This document shows, in pieces, positions 44,002 through 54,621 of a stretch of 64,000 bases of DNA. The DNA comes from Leeia oryzae DSM 17879 (lineage in GTDB: Bacteria > Pseudomonadota > Gammaproteobacteria > Burkholderiales > Leeiaceae), in the NCBI RefSeq assembly GCF_000376945.1, contig NZ_AQXU01000021.1, forward strand, positions 124,001-188,000. The letters are read 5' to 3'. The position numbers and the translations under genes were made by a program. Numbering within the stretch: position 1 is the first letter of the stretch; each line of letters begins with the position of its first letter. Below the pieces are notes generated by a model that had not been told where the DNA came from, ran no database searches, and saw only the letters and a program-made list of their open reading frames with translations.

Positions 44002-44685
44002 TTATGCTGCTCTGGTAATACCCTTCCAGCTGACTTCTATCCCATGCTTGCCAAGGGCTGCAGCCAGCTTTTCGACCACCTGAAAGTTGGAGTGTTCCGC
44101 CCCCAGCTCGGCTTCCAGCTGCACAACTCCCATGTCCTCATGCTGTGACAGGCTGTGAACCCGGATTTGCAGCTTTTCCGCCTGCTGGGCCAGACTTTGC
44201 CGGATGCCGAGCGTCTGCTCCGGATGGCAGCGCACCGACAGCACGTAACGGGTATCCGGGTTTTCGGCATACCCCATGGACAAGTCCATGCGAATGGCAA
44301 TATCCCGCAGCACCACATTGGCAATCACAATCACCAGGGTGGCAATACTGGCTTCCTTCAGGGCACCGGCGCCGGTCAGAATCCCGACCGCCGCTGCACA
44401 CCAGAGGGTGGCCGCCGTATTCAGTCCCTTGACGGTAATCCCTTCCCTAAACATCAGGCCCGCCCCCAGAAAACCGATACCGGACACCACCTGGGCCGCA
44501 ATCCGCTGGCCACCGACCTCTTCGGGGAAAAAGAAACTGGCACTGACAAACAGCATGGCCCCGCCGCTAACGAGGGCATTGGTTTTCAAACCGGCCAAGC
44601 GGTGATGCCACTGCCGCTCAGCCCCGATCAGGGAGCCCAGCAGCAGCGCCATCACGCTTCTGATCAGAAAATCTTGTACGCTCAT
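44002..44685 (-). CDS. MgtC/SapB-family membrane protein
   Basis: 227 residues. The N-terminal half has four hydrophobic segments with the family signature SLIGAERQWHHRLAGLKTNALVSGGAMLF and GIGFLGAGLMFREGITVKGLNTAATLW. The C-terminal half (about 150-227) is a soluble ACT-like domain. MgtC proteins help growth in low magnesium and in macrophages by an effect on the F-type ATPase in Salmonella; the job here is unknown. ATG preceded by weak site; no mgtA next to it. Confidence 0.9.
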   Translation of the reverse strand: MSVQDFLIRSVMALLLGSLIGAERQWHHRLAGLKTNALVSGGAMLFVSASFFFPEEVGGQRIAAQVVSGIGFLGAGLMFREGITVKGLNTAATLWCAAAVGILTGAGALKEASIATLVIVIANVVLRDIAIRMDLSMGYAENPDTRYVLSVRCHPEQTLGIRQSLAQQAEKLQIRVHSLSQHEDMGVVQLEAELGAEHSNFQVVEKLAAALGKHGIEVSWKGITRAA

Positions 44686-44809
44686 ACGCTAATCCGTGTA
44701 ACCGAACCGTTGCCTGAAACAGGCAAATCCAAAAGATCGCCCGCCGCATCAACGGCAGGCCATATCTTGAATACTAGTATTGAATCGGGGTTTGGTACAG
44801 GATGGACGG

Positions 44810-45130
44810 TCAAACAACCGGCGTGACAGAAAACAGCTTCAGGTTAATGCGGCCTGCGGCAGAAAACGCCACGCCTTCTTCTTCCAGCAACAGGCGCTGC
44901 AGGTCATCGTGCCCCATCCAGCCGCGCGGGCTGATGGCACCGGATGCATTCACAACCCGCCACCACGGCAGCGGAGAACCTTCCGGCAAGCCGGAGAGGA
45001 TTTTCCCCACCAGGCGCGCGCGGCGCGGCAGGCCAGCCTGCAAGGCGATGTGCCCGTAGGTCATCACCCTGCCCGCCGGAATGGCCGCCACCACTGCCAG
45101 AATGGCATCCCGGGCAGCGGCTTGGGTCAT
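44810..45130 (-). CDS. Alkyltransferase-like protein (MGMT family)
   Basis: 106 residues from ATG 45130. The O6-alkylguanine transferase fold is recognised by GRVMTYGHIALQAGLP and RARLVGKILSGLP, but the reactive-cysteine motif PCHRV is replaced by PWWRVV. ATL proteins bind O6-alkylguanine without transfer and pass the lesion to nucleotide excision repair. The start is one base beyond the ilvD stop, so it is likely co-transcribed with ilvD. A longer in-frame start would overlap ilvD. Confidence 0.9.
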   Translation of the reverse strand: MTQAAARDAILAVVAAIPAGRVMTYGHIALQAGLPRRARLVGKILSGLPEGSPLPWWRVVNASGAISPRGWMGHDDLQRLLLEEEGVAFSAAGRINLKLFSVTPVV

Positions 45131-45131
45131 G

Positions 45132-46988
45132 TTACTTGCGTTCAACCTGGCTGACGTCACGCACGGCACCGGTATCGGCCGAGGTTGTCATGGCCGCATA
45201 CGCGCGCAAGGCAGCTGAGACCACGCGGTCACGCTTGACCGGCTTCCAGGCATCCTTGCCCTTGGCTTCCATGGCAGCACGACGTGCAGACAAGACGTCA
45301 TCGGCCACTTTGAGCACGATGCTGCGGTTCGGAATGTCGATCTCGACCGTATCGCCTTCTTCCACCAGCCCGATCAGACCACCTTCGGCAGCTTCCGGAC
45401 TAACGTGACCGATCGACAGACCGGACGTACCGCCAGAGAAGCGGCCATCGGTCAGCAATGCACATGCCTTGCCCAGACCTTTGGACTTCAGGTAACTGGT
45501 CGGGTACAGCATTTCTTGCATGCCCGGGCCGCCTTTCGGTCCTTCGTAGCGGATGATCACGATATCGCCAGCGACCACTTCGTCCGCCAGAATGGCGGCC
45601 ACCGAGTCTTCCTGGCTCTCGAATATCCGCGCACGGCCGGTGAACTTGAGAATGGAGTCATCCACGCCCGCGGTTTTCACGATACAGCCACGCTCGGCAA
45701 TATTGCCGTACAGCACGGCCAGGCCGCCATCTTGCGAATAGGCGTGTTCCTTGTCACGGATACACCCGTTGGCCCGGTCGTTATCGATGGTCGGGTAACG
45801 CATGGACTGGGAGAACGCGATGGTGGTCGGCACGCCGCCAGGCGCTGCGCGATAGAAGGTATGCGCTTCGGAATCTGCTGGCTGGCGCTGGATATCCCAG
45901 GCTTCCAGTCCGGCACCCAAAGATGGCGCGTGTACGGTCGGAATGTCACGGTTGATCAGGCCGGCGCGGTCCAGTTCCGCCAGAATCCCCACTACGCCAC
46001 CGGCACGGTGCACGTCTTCCATGTGGTATTTCTGGGTGGCTGGGGCCACTTTGGACAGACACGGCACACGACGGGAGATGCGGTCGATGTCTTTCATGGT
46101 GAAGTCCACACCGGCTTCGCGGGCAGCGGCCAGCAGGTGCAACACGGTATTGGTAGAGCCGCCCATGGCCACATCCAGGCTCATGGCGTTCTCGAAGGCA
46201 GCAAACGTGGCAATCGAGCGAGGCAGCACAGACTCGTCATCCTGCTCGTAATAGCGTTTGGCCAGTTCCACGATGGTACGACCTGCTTTCAGGAACAACT
46301 GCTTGCGGTCGGCATGGGTGGCCACCAGCGAACCGTTACCCGGCAGGCTCAGGCCCAGGGCTTCGGTCAGGCAGTTCATGGAGTTGGCAGTAAACATGCC
46401 GGAACAAGAACCGCAAGTCGGGCAGGCAGAGCGCTCTACCGCAGCCACTTCTTCGTCCGATACGTCCGGGTTGGCCGCTTCCACCATGGCGTCCACCAGA
46501 TCCAGATGGCGCTCTTCACCGCGCCAGTTGACCTTGCCCGCTTCCATCGGGCCGCCGGACACGAACACCACCGGAATATTCAGGCGCAGCGCGGCCATCA
46601 GCATCCCCGGGGTGATCTTGTCACAGTTGGAGATACACACCAGCGCATCGGCCGTATGGGCATTGACCATGTACTCGACCGAGTCGGCAATCAGGTCACG
46701 GCTTGGCAGCGAATACAGCATGCCACCATGACCCATGGCGATCCCGTCATCCACGGCAATGGTGTTGAATTCTTTGGCCACACCGCCGGCACGTTCGATC
46801 TCGCGCGCCACCAGTTGCCCCATGTTCTGCAGGTGTACATGGCCCGGCACAAACTGGGTGAACGAGTTGGCAATGGCGATGATGGGCTTGTTGAAATCGG
46901 CATCAGTCATGCCTGTGGCGCGCCACAGGGCACGGGCACCGGCCATGTTACGGCCACCAGTGGATGTTTTTGAACGGTATTGCGGCAT
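45132..46988 (-). CDS. ilvD: Dihydroxy-acid dehydratase
   Basis: 618 residues. Iron-sulfur enzyme of isoleucine, valine and leucine synthesis, converting 2,3-dihydroxy acids to 2-keto acids. Visible motifs are [39 protein letters not shown] and [19 protein letters not shown], with Cys ligands in the first two. It opens [21 protein letters not shown]. It is not next to the ilvBHC operon, which is 15 kb away, and the alkyltransferase-like gene follows it directly. Confidence 0.98.
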   Translation of the reverse strand: MPQYRSKTSTGGRNMAGARALWRATGMTDADFNKPIIAIANSFTQFVPGHVHLQNMGQLVAREIERAGGVAKEFNTIAVDDGIAMGHGGMLYSLPSRDLIADSVEYMVNAHTADALVCISNCDKITPGMLMAALRLNIPVVFVSGGPMEAGKVNWRGEERHLDLVDAMVEAANPDVSDEEVAAVERSACPTCGSCSGMFTANSMNCLTEALGLSLPGNGSLVATHADRKQLFLKAGRTIVELAKRYYEQDDESVLPRSIATFAAFENAMSLDVAMGGSTNTVLHLLAAAREAGVDFTMKDIDRISRRVPCLSKVAPATQKYHMEDVHRAGGVVGILAELDRAGLINRDIPTVHAPSLGAGLEAWDIQRQPADSEAHTFYRAAPGGVPTTIAFSQSMRYPTIDNDRANGCIRDKEHAYSQDGGLAVLYGNIAERGCIVKTAGVDDSILKFTGRARIFESQEDSVAAILADEVVAGDIVIIRYEGPKGGPGMQEMLYPTSYLKSKGLGKACALLTDGRFSGGTSGLSIGHVSPEAAEGGLIGLVEEGDTVEIDIPNRSIVLKVADDVLSARRAAMEAKGKDAWKPVKRDRVVSAALRAYAAMTTSADTGAVRDVSQVERK

Positions 46989-47286
46989 GATCTTGGCTCT
47001 TTACAGTTTTAACAGTCGTATTGCAATCGGTTGTCAGACGCCCTCATCGATCAGCGAGCAGGATGGCGTGCAAGGCATTGGGAACACAAACAAGGGCACC
47101 CGGTCTTATGGACGGGCAGTTGCATGCATCCCGGGCGGCGCAGCAAATGGCATGCGCGGGCACGGATGAGGTGCTTCCTGTGTACTGCTTTGTCTTGCAC
47201 AGTGTAGCAAATCAGGCCACACGGGGTATAACAAAACAGATAACAAGGTATAATCCCCGATTCTAAAGGAAAACCGGTAATTTCGC
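46989..47286. other. Intergenic region ilvD-lgt
   Basis: 298 bases between the divergent ilvD and lgt genes. It should hold both promoters. TATAAT at 47249-47254 is 33 bases before the lgt start and may be its -10 element, but no good -35 box stands at 16-18 bases before it. AAAGGAAAACC before 47287 is the lgt ribosome site. No gene is seen. Confidence 0.5.
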
Positions 47287-48162
47287 ATGGCTCTTAACTT
47301 TGCCGAACTGCATTTAAGCCCCGTTGCATTTCACATTCCCGTGATTAACTGGCCCGTCCACTGGTATGGCCTGATGTACATGACAGCTTTTCTGCTGTTT
47401 CTGCTGCTGGGACGCGTGCGCCTGTTACAGCGCAGCGACCTTGGCTGGACCGCCAGAGACCTGGACGACCTGCTGTTTTACGGCGCCATCGGCGTGATTC
47501 TGGGCGGGCGACTTGGCTATATCCTTTTCTACCAGTTCTCCGAATACGCAGCCCATCCGCTGGATATCCTGAAAGTCTGGCAAGGCGGCATGTCGTTTCA
47601 TGGCGGCATGCTGGGCGTGATCTTTGCCATGCTGTTTTTTGCCCGCAAAAAGCAGGTCACCTGGATGACCGTCACCGACTTCATTGCCCCGACCGTACCG
47701 CTGGGACTAATGGTGGGCCGGATCGGCAATTTCATCAACGGCGAACTCTGGGGCCGGGTCACCCGTGCCGATGCCCCGTGGGCGATGCTGTTCCCGACCG
47801 CACGTGCAGAAGACCTGGCGTATGCCAAAGCTCACCCGGAGGTACAGAGCGTGCTGCTGCAACTGGGCGCCTTGCCAAGACATCCGTCCCAGCTGTATCA
47901 GGCCGCACTGGAAGGCCTGCTGCTGTTTATCGTGCTATGGATTTACGGGCGCAAGGTGCGGCCAACCGGCGCCGTGTCCGGCCTGTTCCTGTTCGGTTAC
48001 GGCCTGCTACGCTTCATGGCCGAATTTGCCCGCGAACCGGATGATTTTCTGGGCTATCTGGCGCTGAACCTCTCCATGGGCCAATGGCTATGCCTGCCGA
48101 TGATTCTGGTGGGCTACTGGATGCTGCATGTGTCTACCAAAAAGGGAAACCGCTACCGCTAA
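47287..48162 (+). CDS. lgt: Prolipoprotein diacylglyceryl transferase
   Basis: 291 residues, seven membrane segments. It attaches diacylglycerol to lipoprotein cysteine. The Lgt signature [14 protein letters not shown] is present, together with YGLMYMTAF near the start and [11 protein letters not shown]. The essential residues of HGGMLG and RIGNFING are kept. A strong bidirectional terminator follows. Confidence 0.97.
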   Translation: MALNFAELHLSPVAFHIPVINWPVHWYGLMYMTAFLLFLLLGRVRLLQRSDLGWTARDLDDLLFYGAIGVILGGRLGYILFYQFSEYAAHPLDILKVWQGGMSFHGGMLGVIFAMLFFARKKQVTWMTVTDFIAPTVPLGLMVGRIGNFINGELWGRVTRADAPWAMLFPTARAEDLAYAKAHPEVQSVLLQLGALPRHPSQLYQAALEGLLLFIVLWIYGRKVRPTGAVSGLFLFGYGLLRFMAEFAREPDDFLGYLALNLSMGQWLCLPMILVGYWMLHVSTKKGNRYR

Positions 48163-48180
48163 GCCCGGGTAGCGCGCAAT

Positions 48181-48227
48181 CAAAAACAACAAGGCCGGGT
48201 CATGGTGACCCGGCCTTGTTGTTTTTG
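48181..48227. terminator. Bidirectional rho-independent terminator after lgt
   Basis: A perfect 22-bp stem (48181-48202 with 48206-48227) around a three-base loop, GC-rich in its centre with A/T tracts at both ends. It can serve lgt on the plus strand and the flavin reductase gene on the minus strand. Confidence 0.95.
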
Positions 48228-48247
48228 AATACCGGGCAAGTGGGCCC

Positions 48248-49327
48248 TTATTTGCTGTGCGAGCGTTTCCAGAAGCTGAGTTTGTCGGCCAGTTGCGCCA
48301 GCCAGCTATCCGGGAAATGCACCTTGGCCGGGTAGTACGGCTCGGCAATGATGTTTTCCGCCTCCACCCCTTTGCTAAGGGCTATCTTGGCCATATGCGG
48401 CAGCACCGCCGGCATGCCCGACAGGTACACGCGCAGCTGCTCAAAATCAGCCTCCAGCAACCGGAACGCCTCCAGAAACCCGTCCACCCCATACTCAGAT
48501 ACCGCAAACACCCGGTAGTCAAAGCCGTGCTTTTGCGCCAGCCGCTGGATATGCTCGTGATACAGCGGCGTCGCGGATTCACCGAAATGCCAGAAAGACA
48601 AGGTCGTCTGCCCGTCCGCCAGACTGGATTGCAAAATGGAGAGCGCCGACGCCATGCTGTCCCCCACCGCAGCAATCAGTGTGGGGCCATCGTGCCGGCC
48701 CCGCCAGTAGGCCTCTCCGTAAGGACCTTCAAACAGCACCTTGTCGCCGGGTTTTAGCAACCGCGCAAACTGCCGGGTGTAGGCACCATCCGGCCGTGCT
48801 TTGACCAGCAAGGTCAGCATCTGCTCGCCCGGCCGGTTGGCCAGCGAATAGCAGCGCCAGGGCAACCCGGCAATTTCGACACGGATGAACTGCCCGGGCG
48901 CAAACTGCAATGCGGCCCCCATCACCTGCAGCTCTACCTTCAGGTAACCGGTGTCGCCCAAGGGCTCGATGGCATGCACTTTGGCCTGACCGTAACGCAC
49001 GGTAAAACAGGCTTCGTCATCGTCTGCCAGCCAGGCAATCGAGACCGGGCCGCGCGGGTAGGCCCGGCAGGCCAGGATTTCGCCACGGGCGGCATCCTCG
49101 GCGGTCAGGGCATCCGGACTGAACGCCTCCATCTCGACCTGGCCTTCGATCAGCTTGCATTTGCATTGGCCGCAATCACCGCCCTGACAGGCGTGCGGAA
49201 AAGGGACACCCGAACTCAAGATGGCTTCCAGCAAGGTACCATGACGGTAAGGGATTTCGGTGGGCCACTGCGCCAGGGTGATTTTTTGGGGCGCCAGGCG
49301 AGTTGTTGTATGTGGCAATCTGGTCAT
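48248..49327 (-). CDS. 2Fe-2S/FAD/NAD oxidoreductase (phenol hydroxylase reductase-like)
   Basis: 359 residues in three domains. An N-terminal plant-type 2Fe-2S ferredoxin (ACQGGDCGQCKCKLIEG with a further Cys in ILACRAYP), an FAD-binding domain (RCYSLANRPG) and an NAD(P)-binding domain (LIAAVGDSMASALSILQ). It moves electrons from NAD(P)H to a partner. The common database name CDP-6-deoxy-delta-3,4-glucoseen reductase comes from AscD, but no ascarylose genes are here, so a general flavin/iron-sulfur reductase role is safer. Monocistronic. Confidence 0.87.
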   Translation of the reverse strand: MTRLPHTTTRLAPQKITLAQWPTEIPYRHGTLLEAILSSGVPFPHACQGGDCGQCKCKLIEGQVEMEAFSPDALTAEDAARGEILACRAYPRGPVSIAWLADDDEACFTVRYGQAKVHAIEPLGDTGYLKVELQVMGAALQFAPGQFIRVEIAGLPWRCYSLANRPGEQMLTLLVKARPDGAYTRQFARLLKPGDKVLFEGPYGEAYWRGRHDGPTLIAAVGDSMASALSILQSSLADGQTTLSFWHFGESATPLYHEHIQRLAQKHGFDYRVFAVSEYGVDGFLEAFRLLEADFEQLRVYLSGMPAVLPHMAKIALSKGVEAENIIAEPYYPAKVHFPDSWLAQLADKLSFWKRSHSK

Positions 49328-49630
49328 GCGTTAAATGGCCTTTGGAGAAAACAGACACCAGGGATATTAAAACTGCTTTCAAATGCCAATGCCTTGCCAG
49401 GGTGGCGGCAAAACACGGGCAGGCACTGCTACGTCAAAGTGTAGCACTTTCCGCCAAGCGGTACGGAACAATGCACCATTCATCCATCTGTCTGCACAAA
49501 AAATAGACAAATTTCTTTCGGATCAACCCGCTTCGAGTTACAATGCCTACCCCTGTGCATTATCTGTAACAAAGATATCCCTCAGGGCACATTTGCTCAA
49601 CCCGGAAAAACACGCGCAGTTACCCGTATC
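49328..49630. other. Intergenic region between flavin reductase and dusB
   Basis: 303 bases with no convincing coding frame. TACAAT at 49539-49544 is a possible -10 element for dusB-fis; no strong -35 is visible. The region ahead of the minus-strand reductase gene shows AAAGG as a ribosome site. Confidence 0.45.
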
Positions 49631-50614
49631 ATGCACATCGGCCCGATTACTCTTAAAAACAACGTCATCATGGCGCCAATGGCAGGAGTAACCGACAGAC
49701 CGTTTCGCATGCTGGCCAAACGGCTGGGAGCAGGGCTGGCCGTCTCCGAGATGGTCACCTCCATTCCCGGCTTGTGGAAAACGGACAAAACCGTTCGCCG
49801 GGGTAACCATCAGGGTGAACCCGGGCCCATCGCGGTACAGATTGCCGGGGCAGAACCGACCATGATGGCAGAAGCCGCCCGCTACAATGTCGACAAAGGC
49901 GCCGAGATCATCGACATCAACATGGGTTGCCCGGCCAAAAAGGTTTGCAATGTGGCCGCCGGATCGGCCCTGATGCGCAATGAAGTGCTGGTGGGACAGA
50001 TTCTGGAAGCCGTCGTCAATGCCGTACAGGTACCGGTGACGCTGAAGTTCCGGACCGGCTGGGATGCAGACAACAAAAACGCTGTCCGGATTGCACAGAT
50101 TGCTGTCGAAAGCGGCATCCAGTCGCTGGCAGTACACGGGCGCACCCGCGCCTGCGGTTATACCGGTGCGGTGGAATACGACACCATCCGCGCGGTCAAA
50201 TCGGCGGTATCCATCCCGGTGGTGGCCAACGGGGATATCGACTCGGCCCAGAAAGCTGCCGAGGTGCTGGCGTATACCGGCGCCGATGCGGTGATGATTG
50301 GCCGGGCCGCCCAAGGCCGGCCATGGCTGTTTCGCGAAGTGGTGCAGTACCTGCAGGACGGAACCCTCCCGCCCCCGCCCGGTTATGCGGAGATTCGGGA
50401 CATTGTCCTGCATCATCTGGCCGATCTGTACGATTTTTACGGGGAAGCCCAGGGTTGCAAGATTGCCCGCAAGCATATTGGCTGGTACGTAAAACAATTG
50501 CCGGAAGGTGAGCTTTTCCGGCAGCGCATGAATCTGCTGACCGATGCGGGCAGCCAGCACCAGGCAGTGCATCAGTATTTCGATACGCTCATGACACAAA
50601 GCGGACACGCATGA
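49631..50614 (+). CDS. dusB: tRNA-dihydrouridine synthase B
   Basis: 327 residues. FMN enzyme that reduces uridine in tRNA. The catalytic cysteine lies in NMGCPAKKVCN, with MAPMAGVTDRPFR, NGDIDSAQKA and DAVMIGRAAQG around the FMN site. It precedes fis in the classical dusB-fis order, where early-growth transcription from the dusB promoter drives both genes. The start ATG at 49631 has no strong Shine-Dalgarno. Confidence 0.96.
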   Translation: MHIGPITLKNNVIMAPMAGVTDRPFRMLAKRLGAGLAVSEMVTSIPGLWKTDKTVRRGNHQGEPGPIAVQIAGAEPTMMAEAARYNVDKGAEIIDINMGCPAKKVCNVAAGSALMRNEVLVGQILEAVVNAVQVPVTLKFRTGWDADNKNAVRIAQIAVESGIQSLAVHGRTRACGYTGAVEYDTIRAVKSAVSIPVVANGDIDSAQKAAEVLAYTGADAVMIGRAAQGRPWLFREVVQYLQDGTLPPPPGYAEIRDIVLHHLADLYDFYGEAQGCKIARKHIGWYVKQLPEGELFRQRMNLLTDAGSQHQAVHQYFDTLMTQSGHA

Positions 50615-50727
50615 GCGTCATCTCCTGTTGGTGAGTAGCCATCAGCAGGCCGGCCAGTCTTCCGCCCAAGCACAGACGGCCACACCCTAAAGACATATAA
50701 AGCAATAACAATAAGGATTTGCAAGTT

Positions 50728-51009
50728 ATGAATTCACTCGATGTGCCAAACATCCAATTGACGCCCGTCACCGACAGCACCTGCGACCCGATCTCGGCGT
50801 GCGTCAACCAGGCGCTCAAGCAGTATTTTGCCGATCTGGATGGAGAAACGCCGGCCAATGTCTACGACATGGTCCTGCGCAGCATCGAAAAACCCCTGCT
50901 GCTGCACGTCTTGCAAGAGGCGGGCGGCAATCAGAGCAAGGCGGCCGACTGGCTGGGCCTTAACCGCAATACGCTTCGCAAGAAAATGAAGGAACATGGC
51001 CTGCTGTAA
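50728..51009 (+). CDS. fis: Fis-like DNA-binding protein
   Basis: 93 residues. The C-terminal helix-turn-helix NQSKAADWLGLNRNTLRKKM is nearly identical to that of enterobacterial Fis, a nucleoid protein that bends DNA and activates rRNA promoters. The ATG at 50728 (MNSLDVPN) is preceded by AAGGATTTG. It follows dusB by 113 bases. Confidence 0.94.
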   Translation: MNSLDVPNIQLTPVTDSTCDPISACVNQALKQYFADLDGETPANVYDMVLRSIEKPLLLHVLQEAGGNQSKAADWLGLNRNTLRKKMKEHGLL

Positions 51010-51080
51010 CAGACAGCCCGCCATAGAATATCCTGCACCCCGTTTTATGTTAGTTCGACTATTTTTGCTCAGGAAAAACC

Positions 51081-52649
51081 ATGGATCTCTGCAAAATCAA
51101 ACGCGCGCTGATCAGCGTCTCCGATAAAACCGGCGTACTGGCATTTGCCCAGGCGCTGGCAGCCAACGGCGTTCACATTCTGTCTACTGGCGGTACCGCC
51201 AAACTGCTGGCAGACAATGGCGTGCCCGTCACCGAAGTCGCGGACTATACCGGCTTCCCGGAAATGCTGGATGGCCGCGTGAAAACCCTGCACCCGAAAA
51301 TTCATGGTGGCATCCTGGGCCGTCGTGACCTGGAAAGCCATGTTGCCAAGATGGCCGAACACGACATCGGCAACATCGACCTGGTCTGCGTCAACCTGTA
51401 CCCGTTTGAAGCCACCATCGCCAAGCCGGACTGCAGCTTTGAAGACGCGATTGAAAACATCGACATTGGCGGCCCGGCCATGGTGCGCTCTGCCGCCAAG
51501 AACCATGCCCATGTCGCCATCGTGACCGATGCCGAAGACTACGAAACACTGACCGCAGAAATGGCTGCGAACGATGGCGCGCTGAGCCTGAAAACCCGTC
51601 AGGCCCTGGCCAAAAAAGCCTTCAGCCACACCGCAGCTTACGATGGTGCCATCAGCAACTACCTGACCGCCCTGACCGAAGACGGCGAGAAACAATCCTT
51701 CCCGAACCGCCTGAACCTGCAGTTTGTCAAAGTGCAAGACATGCGTTACGGCGAAAACCCGCACCAGGGCGCTGCGTTCTATCGCGACCTGCACCCGGCC
51801 GCCGGCAGCCTGGCCCACTACCAGCAGTTGCAAGGCAAAGAACTGAGCTATAACAACATTGCCGATTCGGACGCCGCCTGGGAAGCCGTCAAGCAATTCG
51901 ACGAACCAGCCTGTGTCATCGTCAAGCACGCCAACCCGTGCGGCGTTGCGGTTGCTGCCGACCCGCTGACCGCTTACCGTCTGGCCTTTACCACCGACAC
52001 CACCAGCGCCTTTGGCGGCATCATCGCCTTTAACCGCGAAGTGGACGGCCAGACCGTAGAGGCCGTGACCGGCCAGTTCCTGGAAGTGCTGATTGCCCCG
52101 TCTTTCACCGCAGAAGCCAAAGAACTGATCGCCGCCAAGAAAAACGTGCGCGTACTGGAAGTACCGCTGACAGCCGGCGCCAACCACTTTGACCTGAAGC
52201 GCGTGGGTGGCGGCTTGCTGGTACAAACACCAGACCTGCACCAGATCACCGCAGCCGACCTGAAGGTCGTGACCAAACTGCAACCGACCGCAGCCCAGCT
52301 GAAAGACCTGCTGTTTGCGTGGCGCGTGGCCCACTTTGTGAAGTCTAACGCCATTGTCTTCTGTGGCAACGGCCAGACCCTGGGTGTGGGCGCCGGCCAG
52401 ATGAGCCGTGTGGACTCTACCCGCATCGCCGCCATCAAGGCGAAAAATGCCGGCCTGGAACTGAAAGGCTCTGTCTGCGCTTCAGACGCGTTCTTCCCGT
52501 TCCGTGACGGTGTAGACGTGATTGCCGAAAACGGCGTATCCGCCATCATCCAGCCAGGCGGCTCGATGCGTGACGACGAAGTGATTGCCGCCGCCGACGA
52601 CCATGGCATTGCCATGGTCGTGACCGGTATCCGCCACTTCCGCCACTAA
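51081..52649 (+). CDS. purH: Bifunctional AICAR transformylase/IMP cyclohydrolase
   Basis: 522 residues. It does the last two steps of IMP synthesis. The N-terminal MGS-like cyclohydrolase domain (about 1-145) has [19 protein letters not shown] and [20 protein letters not shown]. The transformylase domain (about 200-522) has [25 protein letters not shown], and [12 protein letters not shown]. Closed by a terminator. Confidence 0.98.
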   Translation: MDLCKIKRALISVSDKTGVLAFAQALAANGVHILSTGGTAKLLADNGVPVTEVADYTGFPEMLDGRVKTLHPKIHGGILGRRDLESHVAKMAEHDIGNIDLVCVNLYPFEATIAKPDCSFEDAIENIDIGGPAMVRSAAKNHAHVAIVTDAEDYETLTAEMAANDGALSLKTRQALAKKAFSHTAAYDGAISNYLTALTEDGEKQSFPNRLNLQFVKVQDMRYGENPHQGAAFYRDLHPAAGSLAHYQQLQGKELSYNNIADSDAAWEAVKQFDEPACVIVKHANPCGVAVAADPLTAYRLAFTTDTTSAFGGIIAFNREVDGQTVEAVTGQFLEVLIAPSFTAEAKELIAAKKNVRVLEVPLTAGANHFDLKRVGGGLLVQTPDLHQITAADLKVVTKLQPTAAQLKDLLFAWRVAHFVKSNAIVFCGNGQTLGVGAGQMSRVDSTRIAAIKAKNAGLELKGSVCASDAFFPFRDGVDVIAENGVSAIIQPGGSMRDDEVIAAADDHGIAMVVTGIRHFRH

Positions 52650-52660
52650 GCAACACCAGA

Positions 52661-52702
52661 CGCCAGATGCCTGTCTGACGGGCATCTGGCGTTTTGCTTT
52701 TT
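52661..52702 (+). terminator. Rho-independent terminator after purH
   Basis: CGCCAGATGCC (52661-52671) and GGCATCTGGCG (52681-52691) pair perfectly around a nine-base loop; TTTTGCTTTTTT follows. Confidence 0.93.
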
Positions 52703-52782
52703 TGCCATTTGAAGAATGATTTGATTAATGTTGTCCACCTGCCAGACTGCAGTTGCAGGTGTCTAGTTTATCCGGAGTCCCC

Positions 52783-54162
52783 ATGCCCATTGCACAGGTA
52801 GAATCACTCGATCACGAAGGTCACGGCGTTGCCCATGTCGAGGGAAAAACCATTTTCATTGACGGTGCATTGACGGGGGAAACCGTAGAATACAGCAGCT
52901 ACCGCAAGAAACCGGCCTTCGAGAACGCCCAGATCAGCCGGGTGCTGAGCGAGAGCAGCCAGCGCGTGACCCCGAAATGCCAGCACTTTGGTGTGTGCGG
53001 CGGATGCTCGATGCAGCATCTGGAAGCCAGCGCCCAGGTGGCCGCCAAGCAGCGGGTACTGGAAGACAACCTGTGGCACATCGGCAAGGTCAAGGCCGAG
53101 CGCATTCTGCCCGCCATTTACGGCCCGACCTGGGGCTACCGTCACCGCGCCCGCCTGTCTGCCCGCTATGTCGAGAAAAAAGGCGGCATGCTGGTCGGTT
53201 TCCACGAAAAGCGCTCCAGTTTTATTGCCGACATGACCAAGTGCGAAATTCTGCCACCGCATGTCTCTGCCCTGCTGGTGCCGCTGCGCGGCCTGATTGC
53301 CGGTTTGTCGATTTCCCGCCGCATGCCGCAGGTCGAGCTGGCGGTGGGCGACAAGGTCACGGCGCTGGTGTTGCGCAACATGGACCCGATCACCCCGGAA
53401 GACGAAGCCCGCCTGGCCGACTTTGCCGCTAAGCACAGCAAACCGCACCCGATCCAGTTCTGGCTGCAGCCCAAAGGGCCGGATACTGTCTTCCCGCTGT
53501 GCCCGGCAGATGCGCCCAAGCTGACCTATACCCTGCCGGAATTCGGCATCGAAATGCCGTACAAACCGACCGAGTTCACCCAGGTTAACCCGTTTATCAA
53601 CCGGGTAATGGTACGCCGTGCCATCGACCTGCTGGACCCGCAACCGGGCGAAGCCATTGCCGACATGTTCTGTGGTCTGGGCAACTTTACCTTGCCGATT
53701 GCCCGCCGTGGCGCAGAGGTACTGGGCATGGAAGGCAGCCGTCAGCTGTGCGAGCGCGCCGTCGAAAACGCCACCCACAACGGTTTGCAGGACAAGACCC
53801 GCTTTACCGAAGCCAACCTGTTTGAAATGACCGAAGAAGGCTTTCTGGCCCTGGGCGACTTTGACCGCATGCTGATCGACCCGCCGCGCGATGGCGCCAT
53901 GGAGCTGGTCAAGTCCATCGGGCTGGCCATGCAGCGCCGCCCGGATGCCCTCAAGCGCATTGTGTACGTGTCTTGCAACCCGGCCACCCTGGCGCGCGAC
54001 GCCAACGTGTTGGTACACGTACACGGCTACAAGCTGAAAGCCGCCGGCATCGTCAACATGTTCCCGCATACCGCCCACGTCGAAAGCATGGCTTGGTTCG
54101 AGCGTGACCCGGATTTTGTCCGCCCGGCCCCTGTCGAAGAGGTAAACGATGCAAACGAATGA
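52783..54162 (+). CDS. rlmD: 23S rRNA (uracil-1939-C5)-methyltransferase
   Basis: 459 residues from ATG 52783, which follows CCGGAGTCCCC. An N-terminal TRAM domain (about 1-60), a 4Fe-4S cluster site ([14 protein letters not shown] plus a later Cys in MTKCEIL) and a SAM-binding methyltransferase domain ([30 protein letters not shown], catalytic Cys in [12 protein letters not shown]). It overlaps the DUF1456 gene by 14 bases. Confidence 0.96.
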   Translation: MPIAQVESLDHEGHGVAHVEGKTIFIDGALTGETVEYSSYRKKPAFENAQISRVLSESSQRVTPKCQHFGVCGGCSMQHLEASAQVAAKQRVLEDNLWHIGKVKAERILPAIYGPTWGYRHRARLSARYVEKKGGMLVGFHEKRSSFIADMTKCEILPPHVSALLVPLRGLIAGLSISRRMPQVELAVGDKVTALVLRNMDPITPEDEARLADFAAKHSKPHPIQFWLQPKGPDTVFPLCPADAPKLTYTLPEFGIEMPYKPTEFTQVNPFINRVMVRRAIDLLDPQPGEAIADMFCGLGNFTLPIARRGAEVLGMEGSRQLCERAVENATHNGLQDKTRFTEANLFEMTEEGFLALGDFDRMLIDPPRDGAMELVKSIGLAMQRRPDALKRIVYVSCNPATLARDANVLVHVHGYKLKAAGIVNMFPHTAHVESMAWFERDPDFVRPAPVEEVNDANE

Positions 54163-54610
54163 TGTCCTGCGCAGCGTGCGCTACATGCTCGACCTGAGCG
54201 AAGCCAAACTGGCAGCCGTCATTGCCGAAGGCGGCCAGGAAGTCTCGGTCGACGCGTTGCACCAGTACCTGAAAAAGGACGACGAGGCCGACTACCTGCC
54301 GTGCCCGGACGAGGTACTGGGTGCCTTGCTGGATGGGCTGGTGTATGTACGACGCGGCCGGGATGAAACCCGCCCGCAAGTGCCGGCCGAATTACCGGTG
54401 AGCAACAACACGGTGCTGAAGAAACTGCGGGTGGCTTTCGAGCTGAAAGATGTGGATATCCAGGCCATCCTGAAACAGGCCGGGTTTGATGTCTCTACCT
54501 CAGAACTGGGGGCGTTTTTCCGCAAGCCGGATCACCGCCACTATCGCCCGTGCGGCGACCAGTTCCTGCGCAACTTCCTCAAGGGGCTGACGCTGCGGGT
54601 ACGCCGCTAA
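54149..54610 (+). CDS. DUF1456/YehS-family protein
   Basis: 153 residues of two homologous helical repeats: [26 protein letters not shown] and [27 protein letters not shown]. Both repeats end in similar [16 protein letters not shown] and [16 protein letters not shown]. The function of YehS is unknown. It overlaps the end of rlmD by 14 bases in another frame. Confidence 0.92.
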   Translation: MQTNDVLRSVRYMLDLSEAKLAAVIAEGGQEVSVDALHQYLKKDDEADYLPCPDEVLGALLDGLVYVRRGRDETRPQVPAELPVSNNTVLKKLRVAFELKDVDIQAILKQAGFDVSTSELGAFFRKPDHRHYRPCGDQFLRNFLKGLTLRVRR

Positions 54611-54621
54611 GCCGGGTGCCT

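Noticed and set aside
45405-46973. 522-codon plus-strand frame opposite ilvD
   Set aside because: Shadow frame of high-GC DNA; ilvD on the other strand is unmistakable.
48248-49327. Ascarylose biosynthesis reductase (AscD)
   Set aside because: The domain order fits, but no sugar-nucleotide genes lie nearby; the same architecture is shared by many NAD(P)H-dependent iron-sulfur reductases.
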